Source: Polluticoccus soli | Lineage (GTDB): Bacteria; Bacteroidota; Bacteroidia; Chitinophagales; Chitinophagaceae | Assembly (NCBI RefSeq): GCF_029269745.1 | Contig: NZ_JARJHT010000003.1 | Span: 1-64,000, forward strand | DNA: 64,000 nt | Direction of reading: 5' to 3' | Shown: one piece after another, positions 1 through 9,496 of the stretch | Layout: every line of letters starts with the position of its first letter | How positions within the stretch are numbered: position 1 is the first letter of the stretch | Program-made: the position numbers and the translations under genes | Notes under the pieces: model-generated | The model's input: only the letters and a program-made list of their open reading frames with translations | Database searches by the model: none | What the model was told of the DNA's origin: nothing

Positions 1-2660
1 TCACGATCGATCCTGTGAACGATCCGCCTGTAGCGGTGAACGACACCACCACCACCAATGAGGACACGCCGGTGAACATACCTGTGGTAAAGAACGACAG
101 CGATCCTGACAATCCGTTAGGTATTCCGATCGTCGGTATACCTCCGTCAAACGGAACCGTGGTCGTCAATGCAGACAGTACCATCACCTACACGCCTGAC
201 CTGAACTTTAACGGCACAGATTCTTTCACTTATGCGATCTGCGATGGCGGTACACCTAACCTCTGCGACACGGCCACCGTATTCATTACTATCGATCCGG
301 TGAACGATCCGCCTGTAGCGGTGAACGACACCACTACTACCAATGAGGACACGCCGGTCACCATACCTGTACTGGCCAACGACAGCGATCCTGATGATCC
401 GCTGGGTGTTCCGATCGTCGGTACACCTCCGGCCAACGGCTCGGTGGTAGTCAATGCAGACAGCACCATCACCTACACGCCTGACCTGAACTTTAACGGC
501 ACTGATTCTTTCACCTATGCGATTTGCGATGGTGGGACACCTAACCTCTGCGACACTGCCACCGTATACATCACCATCGATCCGGTGAACGATCCGCCGG
601 TAGCGGTGAACGACACCACCACCACCAGTGAGGACACGCCGGTCACCATACCTGTACTGGCCAACGACAGCGATTCTGACAGTCCGTTAGGTGTTCCGAT
701 CGTCGGTACACCTCCTTCAAACGGCTCGGTAGTAGTCAATGCAGACAGCACCATCACCTACATCCCTGATCCGAACTTTAACGGCACAGACTCATTTACC
801 TATGCGATCTGCGATGGCGGTACACCTAACCTCTGCGACACGGCCACCGTATTCATCACCATCGATCCGGTGAACGATCCTCCTGTAGCGGTGAACGACA
901 CGGCTTTGTGTAATTCAATAAGCGGTACAGCAATAGCAGTATTATCTAATGATCTGGATGTAGATGGAGATATACTTCAGGGTGATAGTATCAGTTTGGT
1001 AGTGCCGATTGGAGCAACGAACATTATTACAAATGCGAATGGTAATATAATCGGTGCTACAATGCCAGGTGAAGGTGCATGGAGTGTTGCTTCTAACGGC
1101 ATCATTACATTTATGCCAATTACAGGCTTTACAAATGCACCAACACCGATGGGGTATACGGTAAAGGATTCTATGGGTGCCGTTAGTAACACTGCAATAA
1201 TTGTATTACCATCAGCCATTGTAACATCTGTAAGCATAACACCAATAGCATGTAATGGCGGTTTGGGCGCGATAGATCTAGCCGTTACTGGTGGCAGCTC
1301 CGGTAATTATACTTACAGCTGGAGCAATAGTGCTGTTACCGAAGACTTAAGCAATATACCTGCAGGAGTTTATGTGGTAACGATTACGGATGGTAATGGA
1401 TGTACACACATTGATACGGTAATCTTGCAAGAGCCCGCATTATTATCCGCCACAACTACATCCATACAACCGACATGTAATGGCGGCACAGGCTCAATAG
1501 ACTTAACTGTAAATGGCGGTATAGCTCCATATAGTTATAATTGGAGTAATGGAGCCACTACAGAAGATTTGACGAACCTTACACAAGGGGTCTATACTGT
1601 TACTATTACAGATGCAAACGGCTGTACAACAATCGTATCAGACACTATAGATAGTGGACCTACTGTAATTACTGCAACCACGCTGGCCACTAATGTGACC
1701 TGCGATGGCAAATTGGGTGCAATAGATCTAACAGTGGCTGGCGGTACTCCACCGTATAGCTATAGCTGGAGCAACGGTGCTGTTACGGAAGATTTGGATA
1801 GCCTGACAACAGGTATATACACCGTAATAATTACTGACTTTAATGGCTGTATTACTACACATACAGATACAATAAGAGCACCGCAATTGCCTGTTGTGGA
1901 TGCTGTAGCTAATCAAGTGGTATGTAATCAAGATACTATAATTCAAATCACATTTAGTGGCACTCCATCATTTGCTACCTATGTATGGCAGAATAGCGAC
2001 ACGACCATTGGTTTAGGTAAAAGCGGTACCGGGTCTATACCATCTTTTGTGGCTGTAAATACTACAAATCAGCCAATTACTGCAACAATTACTGTAGTCC
2101 CTTACTCTGACAGTTGTATTGGAACGCAAATGAGTTTCACAATTACGGTCAATCCGAGCCCTGACGTGATGATATTAGACGTCAGACAACCAACTGAAAT
2201 TAATCCGTTCGGAAGTATAGAAGTGTTATCGCCACGCGGAGCAAATTTCAGTTATGCACTTGATGGAGGTGCTTACCAAACATCGCCTCTATTTATGAAC
2301 CTTGCCGGAGACAGAAGTTATATAATATCTGTAATGAATGAACACAACTGTAACAGGGATACAATAATTACGGTCAATGGTTTAGAAATTACGGTCAATC
2401 CTGTGGATACTTGTCACATACCAAATGTAATTACGCCAAACTATGATAACGCAAATGATTATTTCGTGATAGACTGCATTCAGGATAATGTGGAAATATC
2501 GATTTATAACAGATGGGGTAATCAAGTATACCATTCATCAAGCTATAAAAATGATTGGTCTGCAGAAGGGTTGAATGGCGGTACTTATTACTATGTTATT
2601 AGAATGCCTGCAACCCTCAAAAACAGAGCTTACCATGGATACGTAGAAGTTATTAAATAG
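1..2660 (+). CDS. T9SS type B sorted adhesin with cadherin-like and SprB repeats (5' truncated)
   Basis: This is a secreted surface adhesin exported by the type IX system. The reading frame is open from base 3, and the GTG at 15 is an internal valine, so the true start lies upstream of the window. The product starts with three near-identical 95-residue Ig/cadherin-like repeats (NDPPVAVND ... NGTDSFTYAICDGG), then a diverged Ig-like segment. Three SprB-type repeats follow (CNGG..GAIDL, YSWSNGA.TEDL, GxYTVTITDxNGC). The C-terminal 80 or so residues form a gliding-motility-associated CHU_C (type B) sorting domain with NVITPN, IYNRWGNQVY and GGTYYYVI. Family knowledge places such proteins outside the outer membrane in gliding or adhesion. 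PorP/SprF and OmpA genes follow directly on the same strand, a common T9SS type B arrangement. Base composition shifts from GC-rich repeats to AT-rich sequence near 900. Confidence 0.93.
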   Translation, partial: TIDPVNDPPVAVNDTTTTNEDTPVNIPVVKNDSDPDNPLGIPIVGIPPSNGTVVVNADSTITYTPDLNFNGTDSFTYAICDGGTPNLCDTATVFITIDPVNDPPVAVNDTTTTNEDTPVTIPVLANDSDPDDPLGVPIVGTPPANGSVVVNADSTITYTPDLNFNGTDSFTYAICDGGTPNLCDTATVYITIDPVNDPPVAVNDTTTTSEDTPVTIPVLANDSDSDSPLGVPIVGTPPSNGSVVVNADSTITYIPDPNFNGTDSFTYAICDGGTPNLCDTATVFITIDPVNDPPVAVNDTALCNSISGTAIAVLSNDLDVDGDILQGDSISLVVPIGATNIITNANGNIIGATMPGEGAWSVASNGIITFMPITGFTNAPTPMGYTVKDSMGAVSNTAIIVLPSAIVTSVSITPIACNGGLGAIDLAVTGGSSGNYTYSWSNSAVTEDLSNIPAGVYVVTITDGNGCTHIDTVILQEPALLSATTTSIQPTCNGGTGSIDLTVNGGIAPYSYNWSNGATTEDLTNLTQGVYTVTITDANGCTTIVSDTIDSGPTVITATTLATNVTCDGKLGAIDLTVAGGTPPYSYSWSNGAVTEDLDSLTTGIYTVIITDFNGCITTHTDTIRAPQLPVVDAVANQVVCNQDTIIQITFSGTPSFATYVWQNSDTTIGLGKSGTGSIPSFVAVNTTNQPITATITVVPYSDSCIGTQMSFTITVNPSPDVMILDVRQPTEINPFGSIEVLSPRGANFSYALDGGAYQTSPLFMNLAGDRSYIISVMNEHNCNRDTIITVNGLEITVNPVDTCHIPNVITPNYDNANDYFVIDCIQDNVEISIYNRWGNQVYHSSSYKNDWSAEGLNGGTYYYVIRMPATLKNRAYHGYVEVIK
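9..863 (+). repeat. Three tandem 285-bp coding repeats
   Basis: The phrase CGATCC(T/G)GTGAACGATCC recurs at 9, 294, 579 and 864, exactly 285 bp (95 codons) apart. The three full units 9-293, 294-578 and 579-863 differ at only scattered positions. The fourth unit begins at 864 and departs after about 40 bp. The array probably continues upstream of the window. Confidence 0.95.
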
Positions 2661-2695
2661 GGATAGTAAGGTGAAACTATTTTAAAAAAGTGAAG

Positions 2696-3685
2696 ATGAA
2701 ACCATTTCGAAATGTATGGCAGTTAGCAGTAGGTGTAGGATTAATATATCTACTGCTGGCAATGCCTTCAGGAATTTATGCGCAACAAAACATACAGTTT
2801 GGACAGTATATTTTTAATGGGCTTGCTGTAAACCCTGCTTATGCAGGCTATAAAGAAGCCTGGTACATCAACGGCACTTATAGAGACCAATGGACAGGAT
2901 TTATTGGGGCACCAAAAACAGCTGTAGTGAGTGTTGACGGTAGTTTTTGGGAACGTAATAGATTCGGTGTTGGCTTCCAGCTTATCAACGATCGTTTAGG
3001 AGCACAAAACAACACGGGAGGAGCAGCAAGTTTTGCCTACCGCATACCATTAGATGAGGCAGACAGCAGAAGGCTTTGCTTTGGCATATCAGCCGGTATA
3101 TACAATTACAGAATAGATAGAAATAAGTTGAACCCCTTAGATCCATATGACCAAGAATTGGAACAATTAAAATCCGTAACTAACCCTGATGCCGGGCTGG
3201 GGGTTTACTATTCTACTCCAAAATTGTATGCAGGTTTATCTGCTTTGAATCTGATCTCACGCCATGAAAATGTTTTAACTACCATCAAACGCGCGCCGCA
3301 CCTTTATTTAACATCAGGGATGTTATTCAATGTAAGCGACAGAGTAAAACTCAAACCTTCCATTTTAGTCAAAGAAGATTTCAAAGGGCCAACCAATATG
3401 GACTTCAATGCTTTCATATTATTTAATGACAGGATTTGGCTCGGCGGATCTTACCGCACACGGGTATCATTCTGGAATAAGGATCATTTACAACCTGACT
3501 TAACCTATTTAGATGCCTGGTCGGTGATAATAGATTTTTTTGTAACTAAACAATTACGTATTGGTTATGCCTATGACTACACATTGACGGAGATTGCCAA
3601 TTATGAGCATGGTTCTCACGAAATATCCATCGGCTATACATTCAAACGTAAAGAACAAATTATTATCAGTCCAAGATATTTTTAA
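2696..3685 (+). CDS. PorP/SprF family type IX secretion membrane protein
   Basis: This is a predicted outer-membrane beta-barrel of the PorP/SprF family, about 329 residues, the usual family length. It has a signal peptide (residues 1-30, ending YAQQ), the typical start of the mature part (IQFGQYIFNGLAVNPAYAGY), and aromatic-glycine rich strands to a C-terminal aromatic residue. I chose ATG 2696 over an in-frame GTG at 2690 because it gives a clean signal peptide. SprF-type proteins are needed for secretion of their neighbouring type B adhesin, so the partner is probably the upstream gene, 35 bp away. The OmpA-family gene begins 3 bp after the stop, so the three are probably cotranscribed. 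Confidence 0.93.
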   Translation: MKPFRNVWQLAVGVGLIYLLLAMPSGIYAQQNIQFGQYIFNGLAVNPAYAGYKEAWYINGTYRDQWTGFIGAPKTAVVSVDGSFWERNRFGVGFQLINDRLGAQNNTGGAASFAYRIPLDEADSRRLCFGISAGIYNYRIDRNKLNPLDPYDQELEQLKSVTNPDAGLGVYYSTPKLYAGLSALNLISRHENVLTTIKRAPHLYLTSGMLFNVSDRVKLKPSILVKEDFKGPTNMDFNAFILFNDRIWLGGSYRTRVSFWNKDHLQPDLTYLDAWSVIIDFFVTKQLRIGYAYDYTLTEIANYEHGSHEISIGYTFKRKEQIIISPRYF

Positions 3686-3688
3686 GGT

Positions 3689-5722
3689 ATGTTTTATAAG
3701 ATGCTCAAGAAAAAACTGATCGCCCTCGGTTGTTGTGTTGCCGGTATTTTATTTCAAACAAATATCTGTGCGCAAGAGCAAAAAACAACCCGTGAACTTG
3801 CAGAGGGCTATTATTATCGCCAGGAATATGCCAAAGGGTTACCCTTATTTGAGCGGTTGTGGAATAAAGAAAAAAACAATATTGGCTTACTGGAAAGAAT
3901 AGCCAACAGTTACCGCCAGATCAATGATTATCAAAAAGCAGAAGAATGGTATGCATTGCTGGTGAATACTGTGCCCGCTAACAACTCCAAAGATACGGTG
4001 CGTTACGACCATTTCTTGTCTTACATAGAAGTGCTGCAAAACAATTCTAAATATTCCGAAGCAAAAGAGCAAATAGCAAATTATCTATCCAAAGGTGGCA
4101 ATACCGAGCGGGCAGCTATTTTATCCGAAGGCTGCGATCTGGCACCGCAATGGCGATCAAATCCTACGGATCATATAGTGCAGGAACAAAAAACATGGAA
4201 CACCACCCTGGCAGACTGGGGCACGAGCTACTATGGCAATCAAATAGTATTTGCTTCGGAGCGTGGCGGAGGAAAAGATTATAAACGAACACTCACTCCA
4301 TTCACAAAGCTATTTCAGACCTCAGTAGATACAGGCGGAGCCATCTACATTTTTTCAAACCGGCTTGATGATTACAAATACCATGTGGGCCCAGCAATCT
4401 TCAATAAAAGTCTCGACACTCTGTATTTTACCCGCACGAACACGGGCAAGGCAACACTGCAATATGCGCGGGATAATGACCGTACGAAACGCGCACGCTA
4501 TAGGCTCGAACTTTTTATGCAAACGAAGCAAGCTGATGGCAACTGGAGTAAGCCAATACCCTTTGCTTATAATGACGCAAAACATTATTCCCTGGGCCAT
4601 GCGGCGCTCAGTCCTTCCGGCGATGTGTTATATTATGCAAGCGATAAAGCAGGCGGCTACGGCGGCGTAGATATTTACTACAGTGAAAAACAAGCGGACG
4701 GTAGCTGGGGCACTCCCAAAAATTGTGGCCCTGCCATCAATACATTTGGTGATGAGATGTTCCCCACTATAATGGAAGATGGTGCTTTGTATTATTCCAC
4801 AGATGGTAAAGCCGGGATGGGCGGATTAGACATATTTACCGCTGAAGGTGCTCGCAACCAATGGCGCCAACCTGTAAATATGCAATACCCCATTAACTCT
4901 GCCGGCGATGATTTCTATTTCCAGCAAAAGCCATCAACAGTACAAGACCAAATCACAGGCTATCTTTCATCCAATAGAATATCCGGCACCGGCAGCGACG
5001 ATATTTATTCGTTTAGCCAGCCTTCGAAAATAATACTCGTTTTGGATGGTGTGGTAACGAACAGTAAAACAGGGGAGTTGATAGCATCCGCAAACCTTGA
5101 TCTGATAGATATTGCTACCAATCAGAAAAAAGTAAAAAGGACTGATACTAATGGTAGCTACTACTTTGAACTTGATAAAGATCATTCGTATAAAATAGTA
5201 GCCCAGAAAGAAGGGTATCAACCAGATGAGGCTAGCGTTAGTACAGTAGGGGTGAGGAAAACAACAACATTCACAAGAGACCTTAAACTGACACCGCAAG
5301 AAACAATTGTGTTGGAAGGTATTTATTATGATTTTAACAAGTCGAGTATCCGCAAGGAAAGCCAACCGAGCTTGAATAAACTACTCGGTCTCTTACAAGA
5401 AAATCCTGATGCTATTGTAGAAATAGGCTCACATACCGATGCCCGCGCACCATTTGCCTACAACATCAAATTATCGCAGCGCAGAGCACAATCGGTGGTA
5501 AATTGGTTGGGAGCAAGAGGCATCAATAAAAACAGGATGCGGGCAAAAGGATATGGTGAAAGCCAGCCCCGTAATAACTGCACTGACGGTGTACACTGCT
5601 CGGAGTTTGAACATCAGCGCAACCGCCGTACAGAATTTAGAGTTGTTGGCGGTAGCATCGACATCAAATCTTTAGAGCGCTTTAATATGCACGTAGATCC
5701 TTGTAAAGGCTGTAAGTTTTAA
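3689..5722 (+). CDS. OmpA family protein with TPR, PD40 and carboxypeptidase-regulatory-like domains
   Basis: This 677-residue envelope protein has four parts. There is an N-terminal signal sequence (ending NICAQ, with an alternative start at ATG 3701), followed by TPR-like helices at about 35-140. WD40-like PD40 strands lie at about 180-440 (LSPSGDVLYYASDKAGG, GGLDIF). A carboxypeptidase regulatory-like beta domain lies at about 455-530, and a C-terminal OmpA peptidoglycan-binding domain at about 545-655 (YYDFNKSSIR, GSHTDARAP, RAQSVVNWL). Proteins of this architecture link the T9SS or gliding apparatus to peptidoglycan. It is the last gene of the adhesin-PorP-OmpA unit and is followed by a strong terminator. 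The C-terminus carries two cysteines (DPCKGCKF) beyond the OmpA domain. Confidence 0.92.
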   Translation: MFYKMLKKKLIALGCCVAGILFQTNICAQEQKTTRELAEGYYYRQEYAKGLPLFERLWNKEKNNIGLLERIANSYRQINDYQKAEEWYALLVNTVPANNSKDTVRYDHFLSYIEVLQNNSKYSEAKEQIANYLSKGGNTERAAILSEGCDLAPQWRSNPTDHIVQEQKTWNTTLADWGTSYYGNQIVFASERGGGKDYKRTLTPFTKLFQTSVDTGGAIYIFSNRLDDYKYHVGPAIFNKSLDTLYFTRTNTGKATLQYARDNDRTKRARYRLELFMQTKQADGNWSKPIPFAYNDAKHYSLGHAALSPSGDVLYYASDKAGGYGGVDIYYSEKQADGSWGTPKNCGPAINTFGDEMFPTIMEDGALYYSTDGKAGMGGLDIFTAEGARNQWRQPVNMQYPINSAGDDFYFQQKPSTVQDQITGYLSSNRISGTGSDDIYSFSQPSKIILVLDGVVTNSKTGELIASANLDLIDIATNQKKVKRTDTNGSYYFELDKDHSYKIVAQKEGYQPDEASVSTVGVRKTTTFTRDLKLTPQETIVLEGIYYDFNKSSIRKESQPSLNKLLGLLQENPDAIVEIGSHTDARAPFAYNIKLSQRRAQSVVNWLGARGINKNRMRAKGYGESQPRNNCTDGVHCSEFEHQRNRRTEFRVVGGSIDIKSLERFNMHVDPCKGCKF

Positions 5723-5764
5723 GAGGATAGTCCTGATTTTTTAAAATAGATATGCTGTAAGCAT

Positions 5765-5795
5765 AAAAAAAGCCCCGCGGTCCGGGGCTTTTCAA
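5765..5795. terminator. Bidirectional rho-independent terminator
   Basis: AGCCCCG (5771-5777) pairs with CGGGGCT (5783-5789) around a 5-nt loop. It is flanked by six A residues on the left and a T run on the right. It can end the OmpA transcript on the plus strand and the tRNA-Ser transcript on the minus strand. Confidence 0.88.
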
Positions 5796-5802
5796 TTTGA
5801 GG

Positions 5803-5887
5803 CGGAGAGAGAGGGATTCGAACCCCCGGTCCTGTTACAGACAACGGTTTTCAAGACCGCCGCATTCGACCGCTCTGCCATCTCTCC
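5803..5887 (-). tRNA. tRNA-Ser (TGA)
   Basis: On the minus strand the gene begins GGAGAGA and closes with TCTCTCC plus discriminator G, giving a 7-bp acceptor stem. The anticodon loop CTTGAAA reads TGA (serine). A long variable arm typical of class II tRNAs and a TTCGAAT T-loop are present. The 3' CCA is not encoded: GCC is followed by T. Confidence 0.95.
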
Positions 5888-6024
5888 GGGGGCAAAATTA
5901 GATAAGCAGGCGAATTTTCAAAAAGTTTTTTCCGCTTTGGCTATATATTTTCTAATGCTATGTTAAATGCACGTTGTTATGGTGCTATAACAAATCCGTT
6001 TAGCGGGCGCCTTCGTAAATAAAG

Positions 6025-6032
6025 TAAATTTG
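6025..6032 (+). promoter_or_regulatory. -7 box TAAATTTG of msrA
   Basis: This matches the Bacteroidota TAnnTTTG -7 consensus exactly. It ends 5 nt before the msrA ATG, so the transcript would be leaderless or nearly so. I could not identify a clear -33 element. Confidence 0.65.
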
Positions 6033-6037
6033 TAGTA

Positions 6038-6712
6038 ATGCATACACTAAGAACAATACTGGCGCTGGGTTTCTTCGCACTACAGCTTTCGGCATGCGCG
6101 CAGAAGAATAACTTTGAACAATCGAAAACTTTTGACCAAATGAACAATACAAACGGCTCTGCAAACAATGATCAATTACAAGTCGCCACCTTTGGCGCCG
6201 GCTGCTTTTGGTGCGTGGAAGCGCAATTCCAGCAACTGGAAGGAGTGGAGAAAGTAGAGTCGGGCTATATGGGTGGCATTATAGAGAACCCTACTTACAA
6301 GCAGGTGTGCACAGGCACAACCGGTCACGCAGAAGTGGCGAACATCTATTACAACCCCGCAAAGATCAGCTACGACGAGCTCCTGGCAGCCTTCTGGACT
6401 GCCCACGACCCAACGCAGCTCAATCGCCAGGGTAACGACGTAGGTACGCAATACCGCTCAGCTATCTTTTATCATACGCCTGAACAGAAACAAAAAGCAG
6501 AAGAATATAAGAAGAAGCTGAACGAAGAGAAGGCGTTCAATGATCCTGTGGTAACGGAGATATCACCAGCCACCGCCTTCTACAAAGCTGAAGACTACCA
6601 CCAGAATTACTACAATGACAATAGCTCTCAGCCATATTGTGTATTCGTGGTAAAACCCAAACTGGAAAAGTTTCAGAAAGTATTTAAGGATAAGCTGAAG
6701 ACGCATAAATAA
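6038..6712 (+). CDS. msrA: Peptide methionine sulfoxide reductase MsrA, lipoprotein form
   Basis: The enzyme reduces methionine-S-sulfoxide in proteins with thioredoxin-type electrons. The catalytic motif GCFWCVEA (residues about 53-60), a GY.GG segment and GHAEV are visible. The 224-residue protein carries an N-terminal lipoprotein signal (LQLSAC, lipid-modified Cys20), so the enzyme probably sits in the envelope and repairs oxidised exported proteins. It is a single gene with its own -7 box and a terminator. No msrB is seen in the window. Confidence 0.95.
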   Translation: MHTLRTILALGFFALQLSACAQKNNFEQSKTFDQMNNTNGSANNDQLQVATFGAGCFWCVEAQFQQLEGVEKVESGYMGGIIENPTYKQVCTGTTGHAEVANIYYNPAKISYDELLAAFWTAHDPTQLNRQGNDVGTQYRSAIFYHTPEQKQKAEEYKKKLNEEKAFNDPVVTEISPATAFYKAEDYHQNYYNDNSSQPYCVFVVKPKLEKFQKVFKDKLKTHK

Positions 6713-6733
6713 GTTCTTTACAGCATTGATAGG

Positions 6734-6763
6734 AGCCGGCATCGCAAAACGAGCCGGCTTTTT
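6734..6763 (+). terminator. Terminator of msrA
   Basis: AGCCGGC (6734-6740) pairs with GCCGGCT (6753-6759), followed by five T residues. The loop is 12 nt. Confidence 0.8.
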
Positions 6764-6826
6764 GCTGCTGGTAGCGTGTGGCCGTTGGCACCAATCTTAT
6801 GTATTCTACCATAACCTCTGGCACAT

Positions 6827-7753
6827 ATGGCGGAATACATTGATTACTATAAAGTGTTGGGCGTGGACAAAAGTGCCACTACCGACGACATAAAAAAGGC
6901 TTACCGCAAACTGGCGCGCAAGTACCACCCAGATCTTAATCCCAACGATGCAGCCGCGCATAAGAAATTCCAGGAGATAAACGAGGCTAACGAGGTATTG
7001 GGCGATCCGGAGAACAGGAAGAAATACGACCAGTATGGCGAACATTGGAAACATGCTGAACAGTTTGAGCAGGCTCAACAAGCAGGACAAGCGGGGCAGC
7101 AAAGCCGCACCGGCGGTTTCGGTGGCTTTGGCGGATTTGGTGAAAGCGGTGGATTTAGCGGCTTCAATTCTGAGGGTGGCGACTACTCTGATTTCTTTGA
7201 ACAGGTGTTTGGCCGTAGGGGTAGAAGTCGGCAGACGCAGTATCGCGGAGAAGACTATAATGCGGAGCTGCAAATGAGCTTGACCGATGCCGCCACTACC
7301 CGGCAGCAGGTGCTAACTGTTGGCGAAAAGAAAGTGCGGATCACGATACCAGCAGGTGTTGAGGATGGGCAAGTGATCAAGCTTAAAGGCTATGGCAGCC
7401 CGGGCATTAACGGTGGCCCCAACGGCGACCTATACATCAAATTCGTGATCAATAACGACACGCAGTTTAAAAGGACCGGCAATGATCTGCACGCTACCAT
7501 CGATCTGCCGCTGTATACTGCTGTATTGGGTGGGGAGCAGACCGTTGACACTCTCGATGGCAAAATAAAACTCAAGATCCCGGCTGAAACACAAAACGGT
7601 ACCAAAACACGGATCAAGAACAAGGGCTTTCCTGTTTATAAACAGGAAGACAAATTCGGCGATTTGTATATCACCTACAATGTTGTTCTGCCCACAGGAC
7701 TAACCGACAAGGAAAAAGAATTGTTTAACGACCTGTCCGGTCTAAGAAAATAG
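6827..7753 (+). CDS. cbpA: DnaJ-class co-chaperone CbpA (J domain, no zinc finger)
   Basis: This is a Hsp40 co-chaperone that stimulates DnaK ATPase, 308 residues as usual for CbpA. The J domain occupies residues 1-70 with the essential HPD (KYHPDLNP). It is followed by a Gly/Phe-rich linker (about 85-130) and two C-terminal DnaJ substrate-binding beta domains (from about 145; [19 protein letters not shown]). The cysteine-rich zinc-binding repeats of DnaJ are absent, which separates it from DnaJ proper. The next gene, 2 bp downstream, encodes its modulator CbpM, supporting the CbpA call. Confidence 0.93.
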   Translation: MAEYIDYYKVLGVDKSATTDDIKKAYRKLARKYHPDLNPNDAAAHKKFQEINEANEVLGDPENRKKYDQYGEHWKHAEQFEQAQQAGQAGQQSRTGGFGGFGGFGESGGFSGFNSEGGDYSDFFEQVFGRRGRSRQTQYRGEDYNAELQMSLTDAATTRQQVLTVGEKKVRITIPAGVEDGQVIKLKGYGSPGINGGPNGDLYIKFVINNDTQFKRTGNDLHATIDLPLYTAVLGGEQTVDTLDGKIKLKIPAETQNGTKTRIKNKGFPVYKQEDKFGDLYITYNVVLPTGLTDKEKELFNDLSGLRK

Positions 7754-7755
7754 CT

Positions 7756-8049
7756 ATGGAAAAAGATGACCTGATACCTGCGCAGGATTTCTGTATGCAT
7801 AACCACATTTCTCCAACTATCATTGCCAGTTTTTACGAAGCAGGCCTGATAGAAATAGTGACGATAGAGGGAGAACAATTCCTGGAGATAGAACACCTGC
7901 GTGATACCGAAAAACTGGTACGCCTGCATACTGAGCTCGACATTAACCTTCCGGGACTTGAAGCGATCATGCACTTACTTGGTAAAATGGAAGAAATGGA
8001 AAATGTGATGCGTACATTGCAACAACGACTAAGGCTATACGAACCATAG
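7756..8049 (+). CDS. cbpM: Chaperone modulator CbpM (MerR-like)
   Basis: This 97-residue protein belongs to the CbpM/YccV-like MerR-fold family. It has an N-terminal helix-turn-helix-like part (HNHISPTIIASFYEAGLI), EIEHLRDTEKLVRLHTELDIN, and a C-terminal helix ending in a leucine-rich stretch (TLQQRLRLYE). CbpM binds the J domain of CbpA and inhibits it. The gene starts 2 bp after cbpA, is probably translationally coupled, and is followed by a strong terminator. Confidence 0.9.
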   Translation: MEKDDLIPAQDFCMHNHISPTIIASFYEAGLIEIVTIEGEQFLEIEHLRDTEKLVRLHTELDINLPGLEAIMHLLGKMEEMENVMRTLQQRLRLYEP

Positions 8050-8071
8050 TTTAGGAAAACATATCAAAACA

Positions 8072-8099
8072 ATAAAGGCTTCCCAAAGGAAGCCTTTAT
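8072..8099. terminator. Strong bidirectional terminator between cbpM and tRNA-Leu
   Basis: A perfect 12-bp stem, ATAAAGGCTTCC with its complement, closes a CAAA tetraloop. The stem ends are A/T rich, giving a T-rich tail in either direction. It serves the convergent cbpM and tRNA-Leu transcripts. Confidence 0.85.
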
Positions 8100-8103
8100 C
8101 AAG

Positions 8104-8188
8104 TGCGGCAGAGGAGATTCGAACTCCCACGCCCATGACAGGCGCTACCACCTCAAAGTAGTGCGTCTACCAGTTTCGCCACCGCCGC
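8104..8188 (-). tRNA. tRNA-Leu (GAG)
   Basis: On the minus strand the acceptor GCGGCGG pairs with CTGCCGC (one G-U), with discriminator A. The anticodon stem CTACT/GGTAG encloses TTGAGGT with anticodon GAG (leucine). There is a long variable arm and a TTCGAAT T-loop. CCA is not encoded. Confidence 0.95.
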
Positions 8189-8266
8189 ATCTTTAAGGGA
8201 TTGCAAAGGTAAGTGCTAAAACCAATATTTAAAAGTCAATCCCGCAACAAAAATTTATACATATAT

Positions 8267-9403
8267 CTACTTGCGCAGTATGATGCGGAAAGTAGTGCCT
8301 TTGCCCACTTCGCTGCTCTTTACATAGAGCGAACCATGGTGGTATTTTTCAATGATACGCTTAGAAAGTGAAAGGCCTAATCCCCAACCGCGTTTCTTAG
8401 TAGTGAACCCGGGGTTGAATATTTTGCTCACCTGGTGCTTGGGGATGCCTTTGCCGTTGTCGGTTACATCTACCAGCACTTGTTCTGGCTGGTCTACCAG
8501 TTTCACATCAATTCGTCCCGTGCCGGCCATTGCATCTAGTGCATTGCGCATCAGGTTTTCTATCACCCAGTCAAACAGAGGCCCGCTAAGCAGCACCGGC
8601 ATCGTGTCGTGATCGGTCTCCAGGTCTATCTTTACCTTATTGGGCGCACGTTTTTGCATGTAGTTCACCATATCCTGCAGGCGTTTCACCAGGTCCTCTT
8701 CTTCCAGCCTTGGCGCGCTGCCCACCTTACCAAACCTGTCGGCTACCAGCTTGAGGCGGTCAAGGTCTTTTTGCATTTCGCTTACGGCTTCGGCATTCTC
8801 AGGCCGGTCTTTCAGCAGTTCCAGCCAGGCTTCTATAGAGCTAAGTGGTGTGCCCAACTGGTGTGCCGTTTCTTTCGAAAGGCCCACCCACACCTGGTTT
8901 TGCACGGATCGGTGAGAGGACGTAAATGCGATCAGCACCACGAGTAGAAACAGTGTAATGATGATCAATTGGATATAAGGATAGTAACGCAGCTGCTTCA
9001 CCAGGTAGGATTCTCCGTAGTAAACGTGCTGCTTGCCATACCCGAAATCGATCACTATAGGGTCGTGCTCGGCCTTGAACTCACGCAGTTTTGATGGTAG
9101 GTAAGTCGGGTCTTTGGCTATTTTATTTGAATCAAGGTTGCGGTTACTGAGAATGCTATCGCCGTCTCCTGCAAGGATCAGTGGGATGGTTTTATTCTGT
9201 TCTACTACCATTGATGCGTACCTGAGCGCTACCTCGTCTTCGGTGAGGTAGGTCGTCTTAATTCCCTCTACCAGTTGTATCACATTCTGCTTCTCCTCGT
9301 CCGACAGTTTGCGGGCAAGTTGGTTGGTATAGTACAGCGATGCCGCAACTATACACATAGCAACGAGTATTAAATATGTTTTCCAGTTAATATACTGCTT
9401 CAT
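8267..9403 (-). CDS. Membrane sensor histidine kinase
   Basis: This 378-residue kinase has two transmembrane helices (about 8-25 and 143-161) that bracket an extracytoplasmic sensor of about 115 residues. A dimerisation/phosphoacceptor region follows, with His181 in ETAHQLGTPLSSIE. The ATPase domain shows the N box (ENLMRNALDAM), G1 (DNGKGIP) and G2 (GWGLGLSLSKRI). No HAMP domain is evident. No response regulator is adjacent, so it is an orphan here. The region upstream on the minus strand contains TACGTTTA, one base from the -7 consensus. Confidence 0.9.
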   Translation of the reverse strand: MKQYINWKTYLILVAMCIVAASLYYTNQLARKLSDEEKQNVIQLVEGIKTTYLTEDEVALRYASMVVEQNKTIPLILAGDGDSILSNRNLDSNKIAKDPTYLPSKLREFKAEHDPIVIDFGYGKQHVYYGESYLVKQLRYYPYIQLIIITLFLLVVLIAFTSSHRSVQNQVWVGLSKETAHQLGTPLSSIEAWLELLKDRPENAEAVSEMQKDLDRLKLVADRFGKVGSAPRLEEEDLVKRLQDMVNYMQKRAPNKVKIDLETDHDTMPVLLSGPLFDWVIENLMRNALDAMAGTGRIDVKLVDQPEQVLVDVTDNGKGIPKHQVSKIFNPGFTTKKRGWGLGLSLSKRIIEKYHHGSLYVKSSEVGKGTTFRIILRK

Positions 9404-9466
9404 AGATCCTGCTGTGCGCTAAACGTAGTTAAGGTAAAAATATTATGATTTTGAATGAAGAACTAT

Positions 9467-9474
9467 TATTTTTG
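9467..9474 (+). promoter_or_regulatory. -7 box TATTTTTG
   Basis: This exact TAnnTTTG match lies 22 bp before ATG 9497. It falls inside the longer reading frame from ATG 9455, which argues for the later start. Confidence 0.6.
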
Positions 9475-9496
9475 CGAGCGGAAATTTTATCTCCTA

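Noticed and set aside
9..863. Tandem repeats considered as a CRISPR-like array
   Set aside because: The period is 285 bp, the repeats are continuous in frame, and no spacers exist. They encode protein repeats.
9455..9496. Upstream start (ATG 9455) for the small membrane protein
   Set aside because: The -7 box at 9467-9474 lies inside this extension, so it would not be transcribed from that promoter. ATG 9497 fits better.
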